Assembly (NCBI GenBank): GCA_026003895.1
Contig: BPIC01000007.1
Location: forward strand, 145,473 to 209,472
Origin: Dehalococcoidia bacterium
GTDB taxonomy: Bacteria > Chloroflexota > Dehalococcoidia > SpSt-223
DNA length: 64,000 nt
Reading direction: 5' to 3'
The position numbers and the translations under genes were made by a program. Positions 35,049 to 43,837 of this stretch are shown here, piece by piece. Below the pieces are notes generated by a model. It did no database searches, had not been told where the DNA came from, and worked only from the letters and a program-made list of their open reading frames with translations. Within the stretch, counting starts at the first letter, position 1, and every line of letters starts with the position of its first letter.

Positions 35049-37169
35049 ATGAAGGTGAAGTTCGACGCCAAGCCCGCCTTCCTCCGCGACCTGATCGCCC
35101 TTCAACCGGCGGTGCAGAAGCGGGTCATCCGTGCCATTGAGGTGATCGAGCACGACCCGTTCAGTGGGCAGGGCAACGTCAAAAAGATCCTCAAGCACCG
35201 CTTCCACAACCTCTATCGCTATCGCATTGCGGACTATCGCCTCGTCTATTGCATTGGCGAGGGCTGCGCCGCCGGGCTGGCGGTCGGACGACGCGACGAA
35301 ATTTATCAGCGCTTCTCGGCCTCACCCAACGCGCTTCACGTGTCGGCAGTGGCCGATGCGGAGCCGGTCGCGATTCCTCCCTCGCCTGGCGTTCCGCCGG
35401 TGATCGCCGACGAACCGACGCAGCCGCACCTCGCCCTTGCCGATCCCGAGGACGAGGCGCTGCCGACGCCCGACCGCACCCCCGGCTTCTTCCGCGAACT
35501 CCTAGCCGAATGGGGTGTGCCCGCCGAGGCGCACGACCGCATCGTTGCCTGCCAGCGGCTGGAGGACCTGTTTGAGTTGGGACTCGACGACGAAATCGTC
35601 GAGCGCATTCTCCACTGGCAGAAGCCGCCGACCGTTCAGCAGATTGTCGAGCAGCCGACGTTGGACGTCCCGAGCCTCGCTGACCTGCAACGCTACCTCG
35701 AGGGCACCCTCCGCGGCTTTCTCCTCAAACTCGATCCCGATCAAGAGAGGGTTGCCTACCGCATCCAGCGGGGCGCACAGTTGGTCAAGGGCGGTCCCGG
35801 CTCCGGCAAGTCACTCGTCGCGCTCTACCACATCCGGCATCGCATCGCCTCAGCGCCTGAGAATCCTCCGCGTGTGCTTTTCGTCACCTTCACGCGAGCG
35901 CTCACGCGCGCCAGCCGCCAGTTGCTCGACGGGCTGCTCGGCGAGCGGAGCGGCCTCGTCACGGTCAACACGCTCGACGCCGTCGTCCGGGACATCCTTC
36001 GTAGCGTCAATGAGCCGATCGCGGTCGCGGACGAGGGTCAGCAGCAGGCCGCGCTCAACGCCGCGCTCAGCGAGGTGCGTCGCGATCTCGATCCGTCGAC
36101 GAAGGCAGCGCTGGACGCCATTCCGGAGGCCTATCTCCGCGAGGAATTGGAGTGGATCATCGAGGGCCGGGCATTGCCAGACCTCGCCGCCTATTTGGCG
36201 GAACCGCGCGCCGGCCGCAAGGTCCGCTTCGACGGCCGACTGCGCCGCGCCGTCTGGGAGATCAGTGGTCGTTTTCGCAGCCATCTCGAACGCCAACAGG
36301 TGGCGACCTACGCGACACTCCGCGCTCGCGCCGTCAACGCGCTGCGCAGCGGCCGATGCGCGATCCGCTACGACGTCGTCGTCGTGGACGAAGGGCAAGA
36401 CTTGCCACCCGTGGCGCTCTCAGTGTGTGCCGAACTCTGCACGTCGCCGGATGGCCTCTATGTCACCGCCGATGCCAACCAATCGATCTACGGCCGCGGC
36501 TATAGCTGGCTGCGCGCCCACAGCAGTTTCGACTTCCGCGGCCGAACGACGGTGCTGCGCCGAAACTATCGCAGCACGCGGGCCATCACCGCCGCGGCCG
36601 CCAGTCTCCTCGCGGGCGAGGATGTCGAGGCCGACAGCCTCGCAGCCGCCGCCGTCCGCGACGGACCACCGCCCGTGCTCGCCACGGTGCGGAACGAGCA
36701 GGAGGAAGCTCGCCTCATCGCGGACTCGCTCACGGCGTGGAGCGAAGAACTCCGGCTTCCCCTCGCGAGCGCAGCCATCCTCGTCCGGTTCGAGCGGTCC
36801 GGCAGGGACATCGCGTCACGCCTCACGGCGCTCGGCATCGACGCGCGCTTCGTCTCGGGCAGCCAGCTCGATCTCGATGCCCCGTTCGTCAAAGTGCTGA
36901 CGATGCATTCGGCGAAGGGCCTCGAGTTCCCGATGGTCGTTGTCCCGCGCGTCGACCGAGGCGCTCTGCCCTTCCTTCACGGTGTGGTTGGCGCCGATGC
37001 GCTCGCCGAGCGCACCGCCGACGAGCGCCGTCTCCTCTTCGTCGCCCTGACCCGCGCAATGCGCCGCCTGCTCGTCATCTCGACCGAGGGAAAGCCGTCG
37101 CCGTTCCTCGCCGATGTCGATCGTTCCCTCTGGACACTGCTGAGTCCATCCCGCGAGCGGCAGCGCTGA
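35049..37169 (+). CDS. RelE-like toxin domain fused to UvrD/Rep-family helicase
   Basis: A 706-residue chain with two clear parts. Residues 1-88 form a RelE/ParE-like domain: F-L-R-D-L-I-A-L, H-D-P-F-S-G, then N-L-Y-R-Y-R-I-A-D-Y-R-L-V-Y and a closing G-R-R-D-E-I-Y-Q-R. After a Pro-rich linker (105-145) comes a superfamily 1A helicase: Walker A K-G-G-P-G-S-G-K-S (247-255), V-V-D-E-G-Q-D-L, L-R-R-N-Y-R-S-T-R and T-M-H-S-A-K-G-L-E-F. No antitoxin gene is seen upstream. ATG at 35049 follows GAGGAG and gives a standard RelE start. The free toxin activity is unproved. Confidence 0.85.
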   Translation: MKVKFDAKPAFLRDLIALQPAVQKRVIRAIEVIEHDPFSGQGNVKKILKHRFHNLYRYRIADYRLVYCIGEGCAAGLAVGRRDEIYQRFSASPNALHVSAVADAEPVAIPPSPGVPPVIADEPTQPHLALADPEDEALPTPDRTPGFFRELLAEWGVPAEAHDRIVACQRLEDLFELGLDDEIVERILHWQKPPTVQQIVEQPTLDVPSLADLQRYLEGTLRGFLLKLDPDQERVAYRIQRGAQLVKGGPGSGKSLVALYHIRHRIASAPENPPRVLFVTFTRALTRASRQLLDGLLGERSGLVTVNTLDAVVRDILRSVNEPIAVADEGQQQAALNAALSEVRRDLDPSTKAALDAIPEAYLREELEWIIEGRALPDLAAYLAEPRAGRKVRFDGRLRRAVWEISGRFRSHLERQQVATYATLRARAVNALRSGRCAIRYDVVVVDEGQDLPPVALSVCAELCTSPDGLYVTADANQSIYGRGYSWLRAHSSFDFRGRTTVLRRNYRSTRAITAAAASLLAGEDVEADSLAAAAVRDGPPPVLATVRNEQEEARLIADSLTAWSEELRLPLASAAILVRFERSGRDIASRLTALGIDARFVSGSQLDLDAPFVKVLTMHSAKGLEFPMVVVPRVDRGALPFLHGVVGADALAERTADERRLLFVALTRAMRRLLVISTEGKPSPFLADVDRSLWTLLSPSRERQR

Positions 37170-37227
37170 GCGCGACGGGGAGCGACGCCGCGACCGTGGC
37201 TCCCGGAGAGTGAAAGGGGCTGGGAGT

Positions 37228-37256
37228 CGCCGAGCGGGCGGACCGGGCGCTCGGCG
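37228..37256 (+). terminator. Strong GC hairpin after the RelE-helicase gene
   Basis: Nine-base perfect arms CGCCGAGCG and CGCTCGGCG around an 11-base loop, 58 bases after the helicase stop and 28 bases from the end of the convergent tRNA gene. There is no T run, so it is not a standard intrinsic terminator, but the position between convergent units fits a termination or processing role. Confidence 0.4.
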
Positions 37257-37283
37257 AGGGGGTCGGCGCGAGGAAAACAGCGG

Positions 37284-37355
37284 AGCGGGAGACGAGGTTC
37301 GAACTCGCGACATCCTGCTTGGAAGGCAGGCGCTCTACCACTGAGCTACTCCCGC
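37284..37355 (-). tRNA. tRNA-Gly (anticodon UCC)
   Basis: A 72-base cloverleaf on the minus strand. The acceptor arms GCGGGAG and CTCCCGC pair fully; the D arm is GCTC-AGTGGTA-GAGC; the anticodon stem CCTGC/GCAGG holds loop CTTCCAA with anticodon TCC; the T loop is TTCGAAC on GCGAG/CTCGT. The discriminator base is T and CCA is not encoded. A -10-like TACAAT lies nine bases before its 5' end. Confidence 0.95.
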
Positions 37356-37364
37356 GTTCACCGT

Positions 37365-37370
37365 ATTGTA
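37365..37370 (-). promoter_or_regulatory. Candidate -10 box of the tRNA-Gly promoter
   Basis: TACAAT on the minus strand, ending nine bases before the mature tRNA 5' end. No good -35 box is present at the normal distance. The same 51-base gap also holds TACACT for the divergent GNAT gene. Confidence 0.35.
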
Positions 37371-37406
37371 CATCTCAGGTGCGGCGAATCGGTACACTGG
37401 AGCGTG

Positions 37407-37895
37407 ATGACCTCGCGGATCCGGCCGGCAACGCCAGCGGATGTCCCAGCAATCGCTCGTCTCATTCGCGGGCTCGCGGAATACGAGCGGCTGCCAGCAG
37501 CGCCCGATGAGGCGCGACTTCACGAACACCTCTTCGGACCGCGGCCGTATGCCGAGGTGTTGGTTGCCGACACCGCGGGACGGGTCGTTGGCTTTGCGCT
37601 GTTTTTCTCCAGTTATTCGACCTTCTTGACCCGGCCAGGCATCTACCTCGAGGACCTCTTTGTCGAGCCGGAGCACCGCGGCCGCGGGATTGGCAAGGCG
37701 CTGCTCGCGCGACTCGCCCGGATCGCCGTCGAGCGCGACTGCGCTCGGCTTGAGTGGTCGGTGCTGAACTGGAATGCACCGGCGATCCGGTTTTACGACT
37801 CCCTCGGCGCAGTTCCGCTCGACGACTGGCACACGCGCCGATTGAGCGGCGAGGCGCTCCGGCGGGTCGCCGACCTCGATCGGGCTAGCGACTAA
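37407..37895 (+). CDS. GNAT family N-acetyltransferase
   Basis: A 162-residue acetyl-CoA-dependent N-acetyltransferase, of the spermidine/thialysine acetyltransferase (SAT) branch by pattern. The N-terminus reads I-R-P-A-T-P-A-D-V-P; the central strands hold Y-L-E-D-L-F-V-E-P-E-H-R-G-R-G-I-G-K-A-L-L, the acetyl-CoA loop; then R-L-E-W-S-V-L-N-W-N and F-Y-D-S-L-G, both typical of the SAT group. ATG at 37407 has GGAG four bases upstream; GTG directly before it is also in frame. TACACT ends eight bases before the ATG, so the leader is very short. The acceptor is not known. Confidence 0.85.
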   Translation: MTSRIRPATPADVPAIARLIRGLAEYERLPAAPDEARLHEHLFGPRPYAEVLVADTAGRVVGFALFFSSYSTFLTRPGIYLEDLFVEPEHRGRGIGKALLARLARIAVERDCARLEWSVLNWNAPAIRFYDSLGAVPLDDWHTRRLSGEALRRVADLDRASD

Positions 37896-38875
37896 AACGA
37901 GCGGACTACCAGTGCGTCGACGAGCCCAATCAGCGCGGTTTTCGCCTCACCGTCTGGAACGGGATCGAGCGCGGCGATAGCCTTCCGGCTGAATTCTTGG
38001 GCGACCGCAAAGCTGTCTTCGATCACGCCCGTCTCCCGGATGAGGGCCACCGTGTCGGCGAGCGTTTGGTCGTTGCGCCCGCTCTCGAACAGCTCCTTGA
38101 TCGGGTTGCGATCGGTCATCCGCTCCATCAGCAAGAGCGCCGGCAAGGTGACGGTGCCATTGCGCAAGTCGCTGGCGGCCGGCTTGCCGAGCTCGGCTTC
38201 ACTCCCGACGTAGTCCAAAATGTCGTCCACGATTTGAAACGCCATTCCGAGGTTGTAGCCGTAGTCGCGCAGCGCCGCAATCTGCTCCGGGGAGGCCTCC
38301 GCGAGCGTCGCACCCGATTCCGTCGAGGTCGAAAACACCGAGGCGGTCTTCCCGTTGATGCGGTGATAGTACTCGTCGCGGCTTTGCTTCCAGTTGAAGC
38401 TCGCAAAGAGCTGATGGAGCTCGCCGTCGCAAATCGTCATCAAGGTTCGGGCGAAGAGCGTCATCACGCGGACGTTTTCGGTCTCCGCGACGAGGTCGGC
38501 CGATTTGGCGAAGAGATAGTCACCGACCAACACCGTTGCGCCGCGGCTAACGAAGCTGTTGAGCGTCGATTGCCCACGGCGAGTCGCGGCATCATCGACC
38601 ATGTCGTCGTGGACGAGGGTGGCGGTGTGCAGCAACTCCATCGCGCTCGCCATCGGGATCAGCCGGTGCAGGTTCGACTGATAGGCGAAGGGCCGGCCGG
38701 CGAGCAAGGTAAGGGCCGGGCGGAGCTTCTTCCCAGACTTGCTCAACACGTGACCGATGAGGTCGGCGAGGAGCGGAAAGGGGACATCCTTGACGCCTTG
38801 GAGCGTGCGATCGACGGCCGGCAGGTCAGCGGCAATCGGTCCAAAGAGCTCGCTCCACGGTTGGCGCTCGGTCAT
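37892..38875 (-). CDS. Polyprenyl (hepta/octa-type) diphosphate synthase
   Basis: Prenyltransferase that lengthens allylic diphosphates with isopentenyl diphosphate, giving the side chain of a respiratory quinone or another long lipid. The 327-residue protein has both Asp-rich motifs: L-V-H-D-D-M-V-D-D (first) and F-Q-I-V-D-D-I-L-D-Y (second), with G-K-K-L-R-P-A-L near the N-terminus. Bulky residues before the first motif are absent (H-T-A-T), which favours a long product. Its ATG overlaps the tatD stop, and it is the last gene of a metG-tatD unit. Chain length is inferred only. Confidence 0.88.
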   Translation of the reverse strand: MTERQPWSELFGPIAADLPAVDRTLQGVKDVPFPLLADLIGHVLSKSGKKLRPALTLLAGRPFAYQSNLHRLIPMASAMELLHTATLVHDDMVDDAATRRGQSTLNSFVSRGATVLVGDYLFAKSADLVAETENVRVMTLFARTLMTICDGELHQLFASFNWKQSRDEYYHRINGKTASVFSTSTESGATLAEASPEQIAALRDYGYNLGMAFQIVDDILDYVGSEAELGKPAASDLRNGTVTLPALLLMERMTDRNPIKELFESGRNDQTLADTVALIRETGVIEDSFAVAQEFSRKAIAALDPVPDGEAKTALIGLVDALVVRSF

Positions 38876-39648
38876 AGCGGGATGGTGAACAGCCGACGGG
38901 CGGTCGTCGCGGTGCATGCAGCCACCTCCTGGAGCGGCGTGTCTTTCAGCTCAGCGATCCGGGCCGCCACCTCGGCAACCCAAGCAGGCTCGTTGCGCTT
39001 TCCCCGCACCGACTGCGGCGCGAGATAGGGCGCGTCGGTTTCGGTTAGCAGCCGGTCGAGCGGTACGGCGCGCACCACCTCAGCGAGGCGTGCCGATTTT
39101 GGGTACGTCACGGGACCGGCAATCGAAAGACACATCCCAAGCGCGATGGCCTCGGTCGCCTGTTCGAGCGTACCAGCGAAGCAGTGCACCATGCCTGGCC
39201 GGCTCGATGCGCCGCGCTCCCGCCAGTCGCGGAGGGCTGCCAACACCGCGGGATACGCGTCGCGCGCGTGGATGCAAACCGGCCGGTCGAGTTCGGCAGC
39301 GAGATCAAGCTGGGCAACAAACCATCGCTCCTGCGTCGCGGGCGGCGACCAGTCGCGATAAAAGTCGAGCCCGATTTCTCCAATGGCCACCACCTTGGGA
39401 TGCGCGGCCAACCGGCGAAGTTCGGCGAGATCGCCGGGCTCAGCGCGCGCTGTTTCGTTTGGATGGATCCCGACCGCTGCCCAGACGATCGGAAACCGCT
39501 CGGCAAGCGCCAGCGTTGCCCGGCTACTTGCCACGTCGACGCCGCAGCTAATGATCGCACCCACGCCGGCCTCGGCCGCGCGCTCCACCACCGCCGCGAC
39601 GTCATCGTACTGCGCATCATCGAGGTGCGCATGGGCGTCAACCAACAT
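38872..39648 (-). CDS. tatD: TatD family metal-dependent deoxyribonuclease
   Basis: TIM-barrel metal hydrolase of the TatD family; studied members are 3'-5' exonucleases that trim DNA. The 258-residue protein keeps the metal motif D-A-H-A-H-L-D-D (4-11), G-E-I-G-L-D-F-Y, the two downstream His residues in C-I-H-A-R-D and V-H-C-F-A-G, and T-E-T-D-A-P-Y-L. ATG at 39648 lies inside the end of metG (11-base overlap), and the stop overlaps the polyprenyl synthase start. The metG-tatD order is common in bacteria. Confidence 0.92.
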   Translation of the reverse strand: MLVDAHAHLDDAQYDDVAAVVERAAEAGVGAIISCGVDVASSRATLALAERFPIVWAAVGIHPNETARAEPGDLAELRRLAAHPKVVAIGEIGLDFYRDWSPPATQERWFVAQLDLAAELDRPVCIHARDAYPAVLAALRDWRERGASSRPGMVHCFAGTLEQATEAIALGMCLSIAGPVTYPKSARLAEVVRAVPLDRLLTETDAPYLAPQSVRGKRNEPAWVAEVAARIAELKDTPLQEVAACTATTARRLFTIPL

Positions 39649-41311
39649 CAGCGGTCCCGAGCTTCGCCTGCTCCTCCTCGACGATCGATTCGTCCAGTTT
39701 CTTGAAGAGCGGCGCCAGCGTGCCAAGCGTCTGCCCAGCCGGGACACGGCCCGGGCGGAATCCGCCTGCCTCGAGCGGATCGGCGAAGCCCAGCATTTCG
39801 TGCAGCCGCGCCGAACTGAAGGGCAGGTAGGGCGCGAGGAGCACCTTCAACCCATTGATTGCCTGTATCGCGGTGAAGATCGCGCGGCCAGCGTGCTCGC
39901 GGTCGGTTTTGATGGTGTTCCAAGGCGCCTGCTCGTCGAGATAGCGGTTCGTCTCCTGGGCAAGCGCCATTGCCTCGCGCAGTCCATCGCGCAGGCGGAC
40001 GGCAGAGATTGCCGCATCCACTGCGGCAAATGCGTCGTCGACGCGGCGGAGCAGCCCGAGGTCCGCCTCGCCAAGCTGGCCGGGGTCGGGAACCCGGGCG
40101 TCGAAGTTGCGAGCGGTGAAGCTGAGCACGCGGTTCACGAGGTTGCCGTAGGTGGCGACCAATTCATCGTTGTTGCGTCGCCAAAAGTCTCGCCACGAGA
40201 AATCGCCATCGTTCGTTTCGGGCAACACCGCGGCGACGTAGTAGCGCAACTGGTCTGGGTCGTACCGCTCGAGAACGTCGAGCACCCAAACAGCCCAGTT
40301 TTGGCTGGTCGAGATCTTCCGCCGCTCGAGGTTCATGAACTCGTTGGCCGGGACGTCGTAGGGCAGGACAAGGCCGCCGTAGGCGAGCAGCATCGCCGGC
40401 CAGATCATGGTGTGGAAGGGGATGTTGTCCTTGCCAATGAAGTAGTAACTCTTGGCCTGCGGGCTCCACCAGCGTTGCCAGAGGTCCGGTTCACCCTGAC
40501 GCTGCGCCCATTCGATGCTCGCCGACAGGTAGCCGATCACGGCCTCGAACCAAACGTAAATTCGCTTCTGTTCGAACCCCTCGACCGGAACGGGGACACC
40601 CCATTCGATATCGCGCGTGATCGCACGATCGATCAGTCCTTCTTCGAGATAGCGGATGGTGAAATTTCGGACATTGGGCCGCCAGTGGTCCTGACGGCGT
40701 ACCCAGTCGAGCAGCGGCTGATTGTACTTCGACAGGCGCAAGAAAAAATGCTCGGTCGGCCGGATTTCCGGCTTTCCTTGAGAAAGCGTGCTGCGCATAT
40801 CGATCAACTGCGTCGGCTCAAGCTGCCGGCCGCAGTTTTCGCACTGGTCGCCACGAGCTCGTGAATAGCCGCAATAGGGGCACGTGCCCTCGACGTAACG
40901 ATCGGGCAAGAAACGGCGAGCAATCGGGTCGTAGATGCCATCCTGGGTCCGCAGGTACAGGTCGTCCTGCGCCAAGAGCTTGAGAAAGATGCGATGCACG
41001 ACCTCGCGATGATTGTCGGTGCCCGTAGTGGTAAAGAGGTCGAAGCTGATGCCCAGCCGAGCCCACGTTTCGAGGAACATCGCGTGATAGCGCGCCACGA
41101 TTTCAGCGGGGCTTACCCCTTCAGTCTCGGCCTTGACCGTGATGGGCGTGCCGTGCTGATCGCTGCCCGAGACCATCAACACCGCGTTGCCTTTCAAGCG
41201 ATGAAAGCGGGCGAAGATGTCGGCCGGCAGATAACAGCCGGCGAGCTGACCAACATGAACCGGACCATTGGCATAGGGCCAGGCGACGCCAATGAAGATT
41301 GTCTCGCTCAC
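39638..41311 (-). CDS. metG: Methionyl-tRNA synthetase
   Basis: Class I aminoacyl-tRNA synthetase charging tRNA-Met, 557 residues. The HIGH-type signature appears in Y-A-N-G-P-V-H-V-G-Q (14-23). A four-Cys zinc knuckle follows (C-P-Y-C and C-E-N-C). The KMSKS loop is the unusual K-I-S-T-S in R-R-K-I-S-T-S-Q-N-W-A-V-W, a variant I take as functional. The all-alpha anticodon domain comes next; there is no C-terminal dimerisation domain. It leads the metG-tatD-polyprenyl synthase unit and has its own promoter and leader hairpin upstream. Confidence 0.95.
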   Translation of the reverse strand: MSETIFIGVAWPYANGPVHVGQLAGCYLPADIFARFHRLKGNAVLMVSGSDQHGTPITVKAETEGVSPAEIVARYHAMFLETWARLGISFDLFTTTGTDNHREVVHRIFLKLLAQDDLYLRTQDGIYDPIARRFLPDRYVEGTCPYCGYSRARGDQCENCGRQLEPTQLIDMRSTLSQGKPEIRPTEHFFLRLSKYNQPLLDWVRRQDHWRPNVRNFTIRYLEEGLIDRAITRDIEWGVPVPVEGFEQKRIYVWFEAVIGYLSASIEWAQRQGEPDLWQRWWSPQAKSYYFIGKDNIPFHTMIWPAMLLAYGGLVLPYDVPANEFMNLERRKISTSQNWAVWVLDVLERYDPDQLRYYVAAVLPETNDGDFSWRDFWRRNNDELVATYGNLVNRVLSFTARNFDARVPDPGQLGEADLGLLRRVDDAFAAVDAAISAVRLRDGLREAMALAQETNRYLDEQAPWNTIKTDREHAGRAIFTAIQAINGLKVLLAPYLPFSSARLHEMLGFADPLEAGGFRPGRVPAGQTLGTLAPLFKKLDESIVEEEQAKLGTADVG

Positions 41312-41332
41312 GTTCCGTTCCTAGCGCCTGAC

Positions 41333-41355
41333 ATTCCCGTGAACTGTACGGGAAT
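41333..41355 (-). promoter_or_regulatory. Leader hairpin upstream of metG
   Basis: Perfect 8-base arms ATTCCCGT and ACGGGAAT with a 7-base loop, ending 21 bases before the metG start. No T-box sequence or poly-T tract is visible, so this is only a candidate structural element in the leader. Confidence 0.4.
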
Positions 41356-41396
41356 CTTGGGTATTGCTGCACCGCGTCGCTGGCAACGTTTTGGTA

Positions 41397-41405
41397 ATTC
41401 TAACA
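41397..41405 (-). promoter_or_regulatory. Extended -10 promoter element for metG
   Basis: TGTTAGAAT on the minus strand: TGn followed by TAGAAT (five of six to TATAAT). It lies about 85 bases before the metG start. No clear -35 box, which extended -10 promoters can do without. Confidence 0.45.
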
Positions 41406-41440
41406 CGAATGAAAGTTCACTCGGCGCCCCGCCTGCCTCC

Positions 41441-43837
41441 TCAACGCGCCCGCACGGTGATCTCGCCGCCGCCCGCGACCGCTCGGCCTCCTGCTCGCAC
41501 CTCGACGAACGCGGCACCGGACGGCGCATCCGATCGGACGGAAACCATTCGCCGGTCGGCAACGAGCTGACCGGCCGGGATCTCGCGTGGCAGCGGAATT
41601 GCCTCGTCTGCTGAGCGGCCGAGCGGCTCTGTTCCGTTTGCCCCGCCTCCCACCAGAACCACCTCTGCCGCGGGCAGGACCGTCAGCGGCGCACCGACCT
41701 GCCAAACCAGCGTAACCTCCGCTGTGCCGCCCGGAGCGACCGAGTCGCTCTCAATTTGGTAACCGATGAGGCGTGCCCCACCGGACTCGTAGGCCGAACG
41801 GGCGTCAAGGTCGAGGTCGTCCGGGCGATAGGGCAGCCGGGCCGGCGGGAGCGTAAGCGTCGTGAGCGTCCCGCTCGCCGGCGGACCCGCCTGATAGGCA
41901 ACGACCTCGATTCGGAGCGGACCCGGCAACGTCCCGGGACGCAGCGGCAGGATGACCGCATCCACCGCCTCCTCGCCTACCTGCCAGCGGCTTGTCCCGA
42001 GATGATCGTTGGCGAGCAGCGGCCGGTCGACTTGGCCAACGACACGGCCGGACGCATCGACCGCCCGGTAGGAGAGCCGCTCGTCGGCCCCGCCCGGCGC
42101 GAGTAAGCGCCAGCGGACCACCACCGCGAGGTCCCGTCCTGTCCACGTCGGGGCGACATCCGCTGCCACCGCCTCCAGCCGGCCACCGAGCGCGAGGTCT
42201 GTCGGCGCGAGCGGCGGCAGCGCAAAGTCCGTTCCGGGCGGAATGTCGAACCCGAGCAGGTCGAAGCCGCGGCGCTCCTCTCCAAGCACGTCCAGTCCAG
42301 CCCGATTGAGCAGAAACGGAACGAGCCCTTTCGGATCGGCGTCGATGTGTGGTCCCTTTTCCCAGATAAAGGTGTAGATCCTGCGGCAACCGGCGCAAAG
42401 CCGGGTCAACGCGGCAGGCGTTTCATCGTCGTCGATGCGGAGAAAGGCGTATGGAGCAGGCCCACGGTAGAGAAACTCGATCGAGCGGTGTTGGTAGTTG
42501 CGGCTCGGCGGCCACGCGTTGCTGATCGGCAACAGGAAGAAGACTCCCGGCTCACCGGCGCGAGCGTTCATCGCTGCCACCGCGTCGAACGCCTCGCCGC
42601 TCCGCGCCGCTTGCGCCTCCGGATGCTCGGCCCAGCAGGCGAAGGTCTGCGCCGTCGAGAGCGCGATCAGCAGCACCAAGACTACCCCGCCCAGCGCTCC
42701 GGCTGGCCAGAGGCGGGGCACCTGCGCCGTCATCAACCGCAGCAGCGCGTCGAAGCCAACGGCTGGGAACAGGAAGGCGACGGGGATCATCGAGACGAGC
42801 CGTGCGGTGTTTGGATTGTTGTCGTCGGAAAGGATGCCGGGCAGGAGCATCACCACCGCCCAAATCAGCACGAAGAGCGATTCCGGGCGGCGGAGCCGCC
42901 CTACGAGCGCCGCGACGCCGAGGACTGCGAGCACCGCTACCGGCGGCTCGAACACCGGCCGGCCCGGCACGTTGTGGTACCAGTTCGGGTCACCCTGCCA
43001 GAGAAAGGCCCCGATGGCTTCCCGTGTTGTCCTCACCAAGGCGAGGGCGGCGTTTCCTTCCGGAACGGTCGGCCGGAAAACCGAAACGTGGCTCGCGCGG
43101 CCCACAAGCCCGGCCGGATCCCGGAGATAGTACAGACCGAGCGGCAGCCAAATGAGGGCGCTGGCTCCGATCGCGAGCAGCATCCCACGCCATTGGCGGC
43201 GGAGAATCGCGCGAGGGCGATCGGCGAGCGCCTGTACGCCAAGGAAGAGCACGAGGACAAGCGGGAGCAACCGCGCCGGCAGGTAGCCGTAGAGGGTGAC
43301 GCCGAGCGCTGCCCCTGCTGCAAGGAAACGGCCCCACGCCGGCGGCGCAGCCATCCACGCGCGCCAGAACAGCCAAACGGTCAGGGTGGCGAATGGCGGC
43401 AATGCCGCGCCTGGGATGGCACTTCGGCTCATCACGAGCGGCCAGAAGGTGACGCCAGTCAGTCCGGCGGCGAGCAGCCCGATCAACGTGGCCCGGCGAC
43501 CGCCGAGGCCGGCAAACAGATCGCGAGCGAGCAGAAAGACGAGCGGCACCGTCGCGACACCAAGCAGCATCATCGGCAGCCGCAGCGCGAGAGGCTCGCG
43601 GCCCAACCACGCGACGAACGGAACCATGAGGTAGACGTAAAGCGGCTCACGATAGGCTTCGCGAAAGTAGATCTGTGGCTCGCCGGCGAGGATGCGCAGG
43701 GCATCGGTCCCCGCTAGTCCCTCGTCATATTCGAGACCGTAGGGCCAGATGTCGGCGTTCCAGAAGCGCAGCCAACCTGCGAGAGCGACAAGCGCGGCCA
43801 AGACGATCCACGGCAGCGCCCGTCTCCCCACGCTCAC
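41441..43837 (-). CDS. Large GT39-like membrane glycosyltransferase candidate with extracytoplasmic C-terminal domain
   Basis: A 798-residue protein. Residues 1-400 are polytopic, with about 11 helices. The first outer loop contains Y-G-L-E-Y-D-E-G-L-A-G, the acidic D-E site of GT-C (ArnT/PMT-like, PF13231) transferases, and then F-R-E-A-Y-R-E-P-L-Y-V-Y. Residues 400-798 are non-membrane, rich in beta strand and Gly/Pro, probably outside the cell. GTG at 43837 overlaps the stop of the upstream glycosidase-like gene as GTGA. Sugar and lipid carrier are unknown. Confidence 0.72.
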   Translation of the reverse strand: MSVGRRALPWIVLAALVALAGWLRFWNADIWPYGLEYDEGLAGTDALRILAGEPQIYFREAYREPLYVYLMVPFVAWLGREPLALRLPMMLLGVATVPLVFLLARDLFAGLGGRRATLIGLLAAGLTGVTFWPLVMSRSAIPGAALPPFATLTVWLFWRAWMAAPPAWGRFLAAGAALGVTLYGYLPARLLPLVLVLFLGVQALADRPRAILRRQWRGMLLAIGASALIWLPLGLYYLRDPAGLVGRASHVSVFRPTVPEGNAALALVRTTREAIGAFLWQGDPNWYHNVPGRPVFEPPVAVLAVLGVAALVGRLRRPESLFVLIWAVVMLLPGILSDDNNPNTARLVSMIPVAFLFPAVGFDALLRLMTAQVPRLWPAGALGGVVLVLLIALSTAQTFACWAEHPEAQAARSGEAFDAVAAMNARAGEPGVFFLLPISNAWPPSRNYQHRSIEFLYRGPAPYAFLRIDDDETPAALTRLCAGCRRIYTFIWEKGPHIDADPKGLVPFLLNRAGLDVLGEERRGFDLLGFDIPPGTDFALPPLAPTDLALGGRLEAVAADVAPTWTGRDLAVVVRWRLLAPGGADERLSYRAVDASGRVVGQVDRPLLANDHLGTSRWQVGEEAVDAVILPLRPGTLPGPLRIEVVAYQAGPPASGTLTTLTLPPARLPYRPDDLDLDARSAYESGGARLIGYQIESDSVAPGGTAEVTLVWQVGAPLTVLPAAEVVLVGGGANGTEPLGRSADEAIPLPREIPAGQLVADRRMVSVRSDAPSGAAFVEVRAGGRAVAGGGEITVRAR

